Of a stretch of 64,000 nucleotides of DNA, positions 48,164-56,485 are shown in pieces (the first letter of the stretch is position 1; each line of letters begins with the position of its first letter). The DNA is taken from assembly GCF_011398355.1 (NCBI RefSeq), contig NZ_AP021889.1, positions 2,232,001 to 2,296,000 of the forward strand, written 5' to 3'. Made by a program: the position numbers and the translations under genes. This DNA comes from Thiosulfatimonas sediminis (GTDB lineage Bacteria; Pseudomonadota; Gammaproteobacteria; Thiomicrospirales; Thiomicrospiraceae). The notes beneath the pieces were generated by a model. The model was not told the DNA's origin. It made no database searches and saw only the letters and a list, made by a program, of their open reading frames with translations.

Positions 48164-48772
48164 TTAGTATTGAATGCAAAGTTCTCCTGCTGCAACTGGA
48201 AATGGAGTCGTTAGAGCAGTTCCAGTAGCAATAACATAATAAATTGCTCCAGATGTTGCTTTAGTATCATCAGACCCAAGACCATCGTCATATCGAGAGT
48301 CAACTAGACGCATTTGTGCTTGATCCAAACCTTTTTGACAAATTACTAACCCACCAGTAGCCGAAAAAATCGTGATATCGCCACCAAAAGAATTAATAGG
48401 AGCATCTGTCCCTGAACCTGACATAAATCCAGTACGACGCAAGTGATCCCAAGCCTGCACACCCTCTGTTGTGCTGATAACACCATCACCATTACCTTCA
48501 GTTACATCTGCGCCTGTGTGACCATCTGCGTCTGCATCATCCCCTGGTAGTGAACGAAAACGATCCTGATAACCAAGAACTGCTGCAGAAATACCATCCG
48601 AATCTGTTTTAACAGCTTTAAGTTTAGTGTTTTCAATCAATTCCTGCCCTTTAAGTACACCACCTAAAAGCAGACCGATAATGACCAGTACGATTGCGAT
48701 TTCAACAAGTGTGAAACCTTTTTGTGCTTGGCGTTGTTTACGCTTTGCGATTAATTTTTCAATAGAATTCAT
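48164..48772 (-). CDS. Type IV prepilin / PulG-like pseudopilin
   Basis: A 202-aa protein with a type III signal: leader MNSIEKLIAKRKQRQAQKG, cut before FTLVEIAIVLVIIG, with Glu at +5. The body begins LLLGGVLKGQELIENTKLKAV, common in PilA/PulG-like proteins, then LPGDDADADGHTGADV and EGNGDG, an Asp/Gly loop that looks suited to calcium. A Cys pair (C151-region VICQKG and C200 ELCIQY) may form a disulfide. GGAGAGAG precedes the ATG. It has its own terminator and is separated from the kinase gene by 250 bases, so it may be the major subunit, expressed alone. Confidence 0.85.
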   Translation of the reverse strand: MNSIEKLIAKRKQRQAQKGFTLVEIAIVLVIIGLLLGGVLKGQELIENTKLKAVKTDSDGISAAVLGYQDRFRSLPGDDADADGHTGADVTEGNGDGVISTTEGVQAWDHLRRTGFMSGSGTDAPINSFGGDITIFSATGGLVICQKGLDQAQMRLVDSRYDDGLGSDDTKATSGAIYYVIATGTALTTPFPVAAGELCIQY

Positions 48773-49022
48773 ATGCTCTCTCCATCTTTTTTATAAACCG
48801 TGACCGCTACCATAGTAAACAATACTTACCTGAATGTACCGATTACTAACACTAAGTCTGCTTTCTATTTAATAGAGATAGGTAGGTAAAAACAAGAGCA
48901 CTTTTGGGGTAGTTGCAAAGAACTTAACTGATATTAAGTAATTGTAAATTCACCCGCAAAAACGGCATTCATTCCAACGGTATAGCAACAATCATTTAAT
49001 TGCTGCAGATATAACACACTTA

Positions 49023-50105
49023 TCACTCTAAGCGCTCTTTAGGCACGCTGATAACAAAACCAAAGTGCTGGCTGGTTTGGTGGAATTTAATTTCACCGGC
49101 AACCTGCTTTAGCAGTTCGCGCGCTAAAAACAATCCCAAACCCAAGCCACTTGCGCTGGTTGTCCAAAAAGGCTCAAACATCCGCTCTGGATGCAGCATT
49201 AAACCGGGAATGTTGCGGTTTTGAATTTGAATTTCAACTTTATTGGGCTGGGCGTTATCCGCAACATAGATTGTTAATTCATTGCCAACATTGTGGTCGC
49301 GAAAATTGCCCAGCACATTTTTAAACACCTCTAAAAGCAACTCTCGGCGCATCACCACTTCTGCAGAGCCCAGCACTTTACAAGGCAGGTCAAACATCTG
49401 TACCACTTCTTTAAGCACTTCCGTGACATCAAACGTAGTCTGTTTTTCTTTCGACAGACTGGGGTCTTTCATGGTTTGAATCGTTTTTTGAGCGCGTTCT
49501 GCCATGGTTGGCAAGGTCTTTTTTAAACGCGCGACTAGACGAATTTTATCCTCGTCCGATTCGATACGCTCCACTTGCGTACTGAGCAAGCTAATAAACT
49601 GGGCGATGTTCTTAATCTCATGCTGTACAAACATCTGATAACGCTCCAAGCGCTTTTGCGTAGAGGTAACCTGCTGTTCTTTGAGAAGAATGTCTTGTTC
49701 CAAAATATTAAAAAACGTTTGTAGCACTAAGTTGTGCATAGTGCCGACACGAGCCACTTTGCGCGGCAGACGTAAAACCACGTCAAACGCCATTTGACCA
49801 TGTTCAAACTGTTTGTATTCTTGAATGGAATGACTTTCTGTCGGCTCGCCAAGCTGTATTTGCTTATCTTCACCAAACCAGCGGATTTTGGCCGCTATTT
49901 GCTGCACACCAATGGCGTGCAACACGGGCCAAGCCTTGCGAAAAAAGTTAATCGCATCATGTTCGAGCTTGTGATTTAAGGCGTGCAGCTCGCTCAATGC
50001 CAAACTTAAACGACGCGTATTACGCACATAAAAAAAGCCGACAAGAGCGCTGCCGGAAAGAATAGCGGTAGCAACTACCGCACTGACAATTTCGAATGAG
50101 GTCAC
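49023..50105 (-). CDS. Membrane sensor histidine kinase next to pseudopilin genes
   Basis: A 360-aa kinase with one N-terminal helix (about 6-26), a cytosolic linker, an H-box HEIKNIAQFISLLSTQ (about 177) and a C-terminal HATPase ending SGLGLGLFLARELLKQVAGEI. The N-box region is EVFKNVLGNFRDHN, and the usual DxGxG G1 box is replaced by a segment around QNRNIPG, so ATP binding may be atypical. The form resembles PrsK-like kinases, but no PEP-CTERM genes are here. The response regulator gene lies just upstream on the same strand. Confidence 0.8.
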   Translation of the reverse strand: MTSFEIVSAVVATAILSGSALVGFFYVRNTRRLSLALSELHALNHKLEHDAINFFRKAWPVLHAIGVQQIAAKIRWFGEDKQIQLGEPTESHSIQEYKQFEHGQMAFDVVLRLPRKVARVGTMHNLVLQTFFNILEQDILLKEQQVTSTQKRLERYQMFVQHEIKNIAQFISLLSTQVERIESDEDKIRLVARLKKTLPTMAERAQKTIQTMKDPSLSKEKQTTFDVTEVLKEVVQMFDLPCKVLGSAEVVMRRELLLEVFKNVLGNFRDHNVGNELTIYVADNAQPNKVEIQIQNRNIPGLMLHPERMFEPFWTTSASGLGLGLFLARELLKQVAGEIKFHQTSQHFGFVISVPKERLE

Positions 50106-50281
50106 GGAAAAAGCTCAAATCAGAAGCATGGTATTCTTTTAAGAAAAACCAAAACAGATTTTGGTATCCATTGGTATGCAAAAGAGAGACCGCGAACGCT
50201 TAATAGCCACGCAATGACCGGCATTGCGGGAGCGCACAGCAATCTAATTCTTAAATTGAACCCTATTGCTAATCTAGGGAA

Positions 50282-50905
50282 TTACTGCCCTTCATACTCT
50301 GGGCGCTCAATATTGTATTTTTTAATTAGATAATAGACGTTTTCACGCTTTAATCCGAGACGACGTGCGGATTCATGCACATTGAAATTCGTGTCTGCCA
50401 AAATTTGACGCAGCATTTTCTCTTCCGCTTGATTACGCACCGGCTTCACGCCTTCGCCAATCGGGGCATTAATCTGCATTTTTTGAATACCTTCATCGGT
50501 ACGCAATTTTTGATTTTGTTGGTAGAACAACGTGGCGCGCTTTACCGCTAAAACCAACGCAGATTCACTTATCGGCTTTTCTAAGAAATCAAAAGCCCCC
50601 TCTTTCAGTACTACATACGAAGTTGCCTGCGCATCTTGCCCAGTTAAAACAATAACCAATGTCATCGGATGGTAAATCCCAATCCAATTCAATACATCAA
50701 CACCTTCTTTAGTCGTGTGCTCATGCGGCGGCATACCCATATCCAATACGACGATTGGGTATTCAAAATTTTCAAACGCTGCTTTAGCGGTTGTTTGTGA
50801 CTCTGCCTCGTCTACTTCATACCCTTCTGACTCTAAAGCAAAAGCCACCATCCCACGTAATGCAGGATCATCATCTACTAAAAGAACTTTTAATGATTCG
50901 CTCAC
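50282..50905 (-). CDS. Response regulator: REC plus Fis-type HTH, no AAA+ domain
   Basis: A 207-aa regulator. The receiver has acidic DDD (about 11-13), phospho-acceptor D55 in IVVLDMGMPPHEH, Thr in VIVLTGQDA and Lys in FDFLEKPIS. The C-terminal HTH (VHESARRLGLKRENVYYLIKKYNI) is like the Fis-type DNA-binding end of NtrC proteins, but the sigma-54 AAA+ domain is missing, replaced by a short linker. It probably pairs with the kinase that follows and controls the flanking pilin genes; that is inferred from position. Confidence 0.85.
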   Translation of the reverse strand: MSESLKVLLVDDDPALRGMVAFALESEGYEVDEAESQTTAKAAFENFEYPIVVLDMGMPPHEHTTKEGVDVLNWIGIYHPMTLVIVLTGQDAQATSYVVLKEGAFDFLEKPISESALVLAVKRATLFYQQNQKLRTDEGIQKMQINAPIGEGVKPVRNQAEEKMLRQILADTNFNVHESARRLGLKRENVYYLIKKYNIERPEYEGQ

Positions 50906-50972
50906 ACGAACTCTCCAAATTTACGTATTTCTCGCCAATAGTTTAGCTTTATATTCAATGCATGCAAGATTT

Positions 50973-52562
50973 TTAGTCTTTAAGCTGGATAATACTGAAA
51001 TTTCTAAACTTCCCAGAATTGTCCGAGATGCTTTCGTTAATTAACGCCTCAAATTCTGCAACAGTCATATTTTCAACTTCAATCGTATTATTGCCCGACT
51101 CTCCATCAACAATAGCATCATCGCCAAAAGACAAATTACCTGAGGCAGCAGTAAAGCGCATCGTATCGTTACCGTCACCCATATCAATCTCTCCATTCAT
51201 TACTGAACCATGGAACGTTAAGGTGTCATTATCACTCTCTTTGTTATCCTTACCACCAGAAGAGACTGTCGCACCATCCTGAATGGTTCCATAAATATCA
51301 ATAGTATCGTTACCATCTCCGGCATCAAAGGTGCCGGAGACACCACTTTCTATAATCGCGATATCAGAGCCCGTACCCAAAGTAACGACACCAATAATAG
51401 ACCCTTCAACGGTTAAGCGATCATTGCCATCGCCTAAATCGGCGTTACCACCCGAAACCACACTGCCTTCAAGATACAATCGATCGTCACCGTCTTTTAA
51501 ATTAACCACCGCAGACAAATCACCAGCCTCGGCACCGTCGCCATCAATAACATCGCCATTTTCATCTTGCTTGGCTCCGATATAGAACGAATTATCCTCA
51601 CCATTACCAACGTTCAAATCGTTTGCATTATCGACATTTCGCAAATAGATAACCTCATAACCAGCATAACCAGGGCCTGTCGGCTCCAACGTCAAACCAT
51701 TTAAACGATCTAATACTTGCTGTTTGATTTCGTAAGCAGAAATAGTGACCAACTGATCGTCATACTCGCCACTGGAGAAATAATTTTTTAATAAGTACAG
51801 GTCGCCATCGCAATTTTCTTGATCACGTGCGCTCCAGTTATTGCTATTGCACTCTGCAAGCCCTTGTCCAGAACCATTTTCATTAAATGCCACTATCACA
51901 GCTGGGATATCTTCGACTTCAATCTGTGTTGCATCGGTCGCCGCAGAACAACTGTCAGTGGTATTTTTACAGATAACATAATTCTTGTCCGCGGTTGCGG
52001 GAACTTGACTGGTTGGAGGCGTATCTAACCCAAATAACGGCAATGTAATCGCAATTTTAAAATTAGATGGTTTGGCTGTATTGGCATCAGAAGCGACTAA
52101 TTGATTGGCAAAATAACTCGGTTCAAACCGTCCATACAACTCTTCTGCCGTGGTGCCGGTTACAGCAACCATTTGCGCTTGACTGGTTACATCAAGCGTA
52201 ACACCATAAGCAAATACGTTCCCGTAGTCATCACTCGAATCCGCGCGAGAGCGCCCTATGTCAATATAGGGCACTGTTCCGATCGCTGAAGCGCACGCTT
52301 TAGAATCTGCATCACGATTTTCTCGACCATCCCCATCAGTATCCGGACAAGGCATATGATAATTCACCATAACAAAGTCAAGAGTGGCACGTTTGGTAAG
52401 CTGCAAGTTATTCATCGTGTGATTCTGCTTGACGTTATCTAAATAAGCGCCAATAGAAGAGACACCAGCACCGAAAATTAAACCAACAATCACTAACACA
52501 ATGGCGATTTCAACTAAAGTAAAGCCCCGTTGACACCTAGCTTTCAAGACTTGAACGCTCAT
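50973..52562 (-). CDS. Pseudopilin with an RTX-like Asp/Gly repeat tail
   Basis: A 529-aa protein joining two known parts. The N-terminus is a prepilin signal (leader of 13 residues ending QRG, then FTLVEIAIVLVIVG, Glu at +5). PCPDTDGDG sits at 71-79, then YGNVFAYGV, AVIVAFNENGSG and ENCDGD, shared with two paralogs. From about 357 to 497 (bases about 51494-51070) come repeats with cores DGDDRLYLEG, GDGNDRLTVEG, GTGSDIAIIES, GDGNDTIDIYG, SDNDTLTFHG and GDGNDTMRFTA, like calcium-binding RTX repeats but spaced about 20-25 residues apart. The ATG overlaps the TGA of the previous gene, so the two are coupled. Confidence 0.85.
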   Translation of the reverse strand: MSVQVLKARCQRGFTLVEIAIVLVIVGLIFGAGVSSIGAYLDNVKQNHTMNNLQLTKRATLDFVMVNYHMPCPDTDGDGRENRDADSKACASAIGTVPYIDIGRSRADSSDDYGNVFAYGVTLDVTSQAQMVAVTGTTAEELYGRFEPSYFANQLVASDANTAKPSNFKIAITLPLFGLDTPPTSQVPATADKNYVICKNTTDSCSAATDATQIEVEDIPAVIVAFNENGSGQGLAECNSNNWSARDQENCDGDLYLLKNYFSSGEYDDQLVTISAYEIKQQVLDRLNGLTLEPTGPGYAGYEVIYLRNVDNANDLNVGNGEDNSFYIGAKQDENGDVIDGDGAEAGDLSAVVNLKDGDDRLYLEGSVVSGGNADLGDGNDRLTVEGSIIGVVTLGTGSDIAIIESGVSGTFDAGDGNDTIDIYGTIQDGATVSSGGKDNKESDNDTLTFHGSVMNGEIDMGDGNDTMRFTAASGNLSFGDDAIVDGESGNNTIEVENMTVAEFEALINESISDNSGKFRNFSIIQLKD

Positions 52563-53416
52563 TTAAATCTCCTTGAGGCAACCATCGCTTTTTTTGCCTG
52601 AAATAAGGTTATCGGTACAAGATAATCGCGATCTAAGCCTTTTTGCGTTTTTATAAATTCATCATCGCCATCACAATTTTCTTTTTCATTGCTGTTTAAG
52701 TCAGAGGGGCAGTTGGCATTATTTGCCTGATCGCCATTTGCCCCCCATGAAATGACCACAGCTAAAACGCCTGTATCTTCAATCGTACCCGTAACGTCAT
52801 CTAACTTTACTTCGAGGGCATCGGTTGTTGGTGTATAAAGATTTCCATAAGGCGAATAATTCCCATTAAGGGTTGCACCAATCCAAGTACCGCCGTTCGG
52901 ACATAAACCGAGATCATCGCAAGCCACTTCATTCGTTGAGGTGCAGATTTGCAAGCCTGCATCTTCTAAAACACCAGAACGCCCAAAAAAACTCGCTGAC
53001 TCGCAAACATTAACCGTTTTCGTTGTATCTGAGGCGGATGCAATAACCTTGTAAAAATAACCATTACCCCAAGCATCGCTCGATTTTGTGCCCAATTCAT
53101 TGTAAGGCAGACCACCCGAATCCGCAGAACAGACATCACTGACAGCAGACAACGGTGTGGTTTTTGATGGATTTTCATAACCATCACCGTCAGTATCAGG
53201 ACATGGAAGACGAAAGTTAACCGCTACATAAGTTTCCATCGCATCTTGAATAAGTTTATTTTCATAAATCTGCTGGATGCGGTGATCCGTTTCAAAAAAC
53301 AATTTAAACACCCCATTAAATATAAGCAACAATATGCCGAGTATGACAATTGCCAAAGCCAATTCAAGCAGTGAAAATCCACGAATCAAAACACGCTTAG
53401 AAATACTCAACGGCAT
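52559..53416 (-). CDS. Pseudopilin with PCPDTDGDG and ENCDGD motifs (paralog B)
   Basis: A 285-aa prepilin-like protein: leader of 13 residues ending IRG, then FSLLELALAIVILG with Glu at +5. PCPDTDGDGYEN starts at 71, followed by SDAWGNGYFYKV, AVVISWGANG and KENCDGDDEF. I start at ATG 53416: GGGGAG is 7 bases upstream, and this gives the same leader length and motif position as its two paralogs. It overlaps the end of the upstream gene by 10 bases and the start of the RTX-tailed gene by 4, so the three genes are one unit. Confidence 0.85.
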   Translation of the reverse strand: MPLSISKRVLIRGFSLLELALAIVILGILLLIFNGVFKLFFETDHRIQQIYENKLIQDAMETYVAVNFRLPCPDTDGDGYENPSKTTPLSAVSDVCSADSGGLPYNELGTKSSDAWGNGYFYKVIASASDTTKTVNVCESASFFGRSGVLEDAGLQICTSTNEVACDDLGLCPNGGTWIGATLNGNYSPYGNLYTPTTDALEVKLDDVTGTIEDTGVLAVVISWGANGDQANNANCPSDLNSNEKENCDGDDEFIKTQKGLDRDYLVPITLFQAKKAMVASRRFK

Positions 53417-54387
53417 ACACCAACTCCCCATTGATACCAGCTAGTGTCAGCCCCCCCCCAATAAAACCAGTTTTGAGATAATTTCCACTGATCAATTGTA
53501 TCTGTACTCGGTCCGTAAACTGGATCGACACTGCCATCACCATCATTATCTTGATAGTCTGCGTAATCCATTACAAACTTGGATTTTTCCCGACAAGTTC
53601 TACGCGCCATCAAGGGTAACCAATGTTGCTGATAATTAATCGCGACCAACTTATCAATGGTTGGGTCTTCGGAAGTAATGCTGCTATTGGGAATAGAATA
53701 GAAAAAATTTGAGCCACTTATGGTCAACTCATTTAAGGCATTGTCGCTTCCAGGATCAACAATAAATGCGATAAATCCACCTGAACCGTTCAGAGTTAAT
53801 CCTGCTTCACCATCCGCCTCTGCTTCTAACTTCGAAACGGTTAAAGGGGCAAACAAGCCATCTTCATCAATTGCCGTTGCAGCATCATCAGTAAAATCAA
53901 GACTCGGCAAAACATAACGCTTATCAACATAATAAAGATATTTTTTTTGCGCTGCGAACGCCATTGTTTCTGACGCATTTGTGTTGGCCGTGACTCTGGG
54001 TAAATAACCCGACAACAGTAAGCTAGCATCCCCCGTACTGCAATTATTCCAATCTGCTAAACCATCAGGCGTCGTCCCGCCCACCCCATCAGGACAAGGA
54101 AAGTATCCAATTCCAATCGGCGGTTTTACCGTCGCCGTCAAATTTTCACCATGATAAAGTTCAGGAGTTAAAGCAGCAAATTGCAACAAACGGTCTTTAG
54201 CTTGATTTAATTCGATAAAATTGGCTTCAATCGCTTTATTCTTGAAAGTACCAATAATCGAGCCTTGCTTAGATGACAACCAAAGCACTGCAATGATGGC
54301 AATAACCACAATAATAAGAATGATTGCCACACCTTTTTGACGGTGGGGTTTATAAAGCTTAGGTGTTATGGACTTGAAAGAATGCAT
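53407..54387 (-). CDS. GspK/PilX-like large companion protein (module 2)
   Basis: A protein of about 326 aa with a basic start and one helix (KGVAIILIIVVIAIIAVLWL, about 18-37). It resembles a pilin N-terminus but lacks the +5 Glu, as GspK-type tip pseudopilins do. It carries YFPCPDGVGG (from 95), a weaker form of the island's PCPD motif, and several acidic loops (DYQDNDGDGSVDPVYG) that could bind calcium. The start is ATG 54387, or a GTG nine bases further up. I do not recognise the family beyond this; PilX-like is an analogy. Confidence 0.7.
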   Translation of the reverse strand: MHSFKSITPKLYKPHRQKGVAIILIIVVIAIIAVLWLSSKQGSIIGTFKNKAIEANFIELNQAKDRLLQFAALTPELYHGENLTATVKPPIGIGYFPCPDGVGGTTPDGLADWNNCSTGDASLLLSGYLPRVTANTNASETMAFAAQKKYLYYVDKRYVLPSLDFTDDAATAIDEDGLFAPLTVSKLEAEADGEAGLTLNGSGGFIAFIVDPGSDNALNELTISGSNFFYSIPNSSITSEDPTIDKLVAINYQQHWLPLMARRTCREKSKFVMDYADYQDNDGDGSVDPVYGPSTDTIDQWKLSQNWFYWGGADTSWYQWGVGVCR

Positions 54388-54482
54388 AAAAACCACTGAT
54401 AGAATACGTATATTTCTAAAAGCTTAGTATAGTCTTCTTTTACGCTAATCGCATTTAAAGTTCTTATTATCGATTAACTGGA

Positions 54483-55382
54483 CTATTCGAAAGCGCCGCG
54501 CTTGATAAGCGCCATTTTGGCTTGATTTACGGTAAACCATTGCACATAATCTTTGTTTTCACCAGAAGGATGGTAAACGAAACGGCGATCGCCGTCGCAG
54601 TTTTCAATCTCTTCGACAGGTGCATTGTTACAGCTTGCAGAATTTACTGTACTACCGTTTTCTCCCCATGAAATGACCACTGCAATCACACCCTCCTCAA
54701 CCGTATCACCCGTTGAATCTTCCAATATCAAATTATAGCTGCCGACAACCGTTCCAAATGGCGGCGTGTTCAAGTGAAAATAAGGAGCAAGAGAATCCGG
54801 ATTAATGCTCATAAATGGCATTGGCCGCGGGTCAATATCATTCACACAAGCCTGCGCACAAACATCATCACAAGTTGACGCTCCGGAATTTTCGGCACAA
54901 TAAAAAAGATGCGAGCTTGGGCAGAACCATAAATCTTCAACACCTCTTAAACCAGAGCTGCCAAACACACTGGCCGTCTGGCAGACCTGATTAATATAAA
55001 CACCCGACTCGGCACGTTGATGCACACGATAATAATAAGGATTACCCCAAGCATCATGTGAGGGCAAATCCAAATCACGGCTTGGCAAAGTACCTTCGCG
55101 ATTTTTACAAACTGAAATGCCATTACTCAATTGACGATTTTCGCGACTGTCACCATCGGTATCCGGGCATGGCAAATGCAAATTCACACGCAAATAAGTC
55201 TCTAAGGCTTTAACGATAGCAATTTGATTCGCATCTTCTTGACGTGGCGCCTTTAGCTTGACATCCACCATATAGGCATCCACTAAAAACGTCGCTGCCA
55301 TCGTTAGGATGAGCAATGCTATCGTTACCTCAATCAGGGTGAAGCCCCGTTCAAAAGTCATGCGCCACATTGTGCGCGCCAT
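54483..55382 (-). CDS. Pseudopilin with PCPDTDGDS and ENCDGD motifs (paralog A)
   Basis: A 299-aa prepilin-like protein: 13-residue leader ending ERG, then FTLIEVTIALLIL with Glu at +5. PCPDTDGDSREN starts at 71, followed by HDAWGNPYYYRV, a Cys-rich part with several cysteines near the middle (CAENSGASTCDDVCAQAC), AVVISWGENG and IENCDGDRRF. The start at 55382 gives the same spacing as the other two paralogs; ATG 55370 and 55361 are alternatives, the last overlapping the upstream stop (ATGA). It forms module 1 with the gene before it. Confidence 0.85.
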   Translation of the reverse strand: MARTMWRMTFERGFTLIEVTIALLILTMAATFLVDAYMVDVKLKAPRQEDANQIAIVKALETYLRVNLHLPCPDTDGDSRENRQLSNGISVCKNREGTLPSRDLDLPSHDAWGNPYYYRVHQRAESGVYINQVCQTASVFGSSGLRGVEDLWFCPSSHLFYCAENSGASTCDDVCAQACVNDIDPRPMPFMSINPDSLAPYFHLNTPPFGTVVGSYNLILEDSTGDTVEEGVIAVVISWGENGSTVNSASCNNAPVEEIENCDGDRRFVYHPSGENKDYVQWFTVNQAKMALIKRGAFE

Positions 55383-56281
55383 CCACCGCCGGCAGGATTA
55401 TTTGCTGGATGATACGCATTTAACCAATGCGCTTGTGCGTTTGCTAAAGCAGGATAAACGTTTAAACCATTGTTAAAGCGCTTTAGAGTAACACAAGCGC
55501 GAATACTCATTAACACACGCCACTCTTCCAAAGTGACGCCAATGATTTGATCAAGATTTTCGTCTCTGCTTAACACCCTTCTCGGCGAAACAAACTTGAA
55601 ATCGCCATCCGCATTTGATGCATCCAACCCATCATTTCCGGCATCAATGATCAGCAACACATAACCATCAACCCCATTTAACTGCAAACGCGGGGCAACG
55701 CTTTCTAGTATCGAGGGACTTAACGGGGAGAAACGATTTTGCCCATCATTAAAGTAGTAACCATTCTGAAAGCTAAAACGCTCATCTAAAACATAAAAAT
55801 ATCGCTTAGCCGGTGCAAAATAAAACTGTCTGCTGACAATTTTCTGTGGCACATAGCCCATACACGCGGCCATGCCATTACAATTCGCCCCACCTGAATT
55901 AGTTAACGGGTCGGGAACAAAACCGGTCTGCAAAGGATTAGAAGCACTGGGCAGAAATTGATTACCGCAGGTCGTTTCTGCGCCTAATAAAAAACCATCA
56001 CCATCCAAATCTGGGCACGGAAAATAACCTGCCCCAGGCACTTCATCGGCGGCTAACAGTTGAGAACTGCTGTTGGTAAGATAAATTTCGGGATGAAGAA
56101 CGGCAAACATCAACAATCGCTGTTTAACCTGTAACATAAGATGATGTTGCTGGCTGAGCTGCTTGCTCGAAAAATAGGCAATTAAATTTTTAAAATAACT
56201 GCTGGCTAGAAGGGCGATAAGCATGACTAACACCATTGAAACCAACAATAACACCATGCCTTTTTGTGAACTCTGGCTCAT
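55358..56281 (-). CDS. GspK/PilX-like large companion protein (module 1)
   Basis: A 307-aa protein with a short basic start and one helix (KGMVLLLVSMVLVMLIALLAS, about 7-27), again pilin-like but without the +5 Glu. It has YFPCPDLDGDGF (from 86), DAGNDGLDASNADGDF and RVLSRDENLDQIIGV. The second companion has matching parts (IVDPGSDNALNE; DPTIDKLVAI), so the two are paralogs. It is the first gene of the series and overlaps the next pseudopilin. Confidence 0.7.
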   Translation of the reverse strand: MSQSSQKGMVLLLVSMVLVMLIALLASSYFKNLIAYFSSKQLSQQHHLMLQVKQRLLMFAVLHPEIYLTNSSSQLLAADEVPGAGYFPCPDLDGDGFLLGAETTCGNQFLPSASNPLQTGFVPDPLTNSGGANCNGMAACMGYVPQKIVSRQFYFAPAKRYFYVLDERFSFQNGYYFNDGQNRFSPLSPSILESVAPRLQLNGVDGYVLLIIDAGNDGLDASNADGDFKFVSPRRVLSRDENLDQIIGVTLEEWRVLMSIRACVTLKRFNNGLNVYPALANAQAHWLNAYHPANNPAGGGWRAQCGA

Positions 56282-56407
56282 AACAAACCTCTGGAAAACC
56301 CACCAAAAGTTAGTTATAGCACTTTATCACCACCACTATAATCACAATTATCTATCACTAAGTACACTATATTTTTATATAAGAAAATACTGCAAAACAT
56401 CTGGACG

Positions 56408-56441
56408 AAAAAAAACCCCGTAAGGCGAACCTAACGGGGTT
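56408..56441 (-). terminator. Intrinsic terminator after the porin gene
   Basis: CCCCGT-AAGG-CGAA-CCT-AACGGGG (56416-56439), with a run of eight T on the minus strand. It is 45 bases after the porin stop and lies just upstream of the pilin island. Confidence 0.85.
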
Positions 56442-56485
56442 TAAGGCACTAGACTAACTTGTACTGACTGACGTCAGCGCAACAA

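Noticed and set aside
50973-51500. RTX repeats as evidence for a type I secreted toxin
   Set aside because: The same frame starts with a complete prepilin signal, and no hlyB/hlyD-type genes are nearby.
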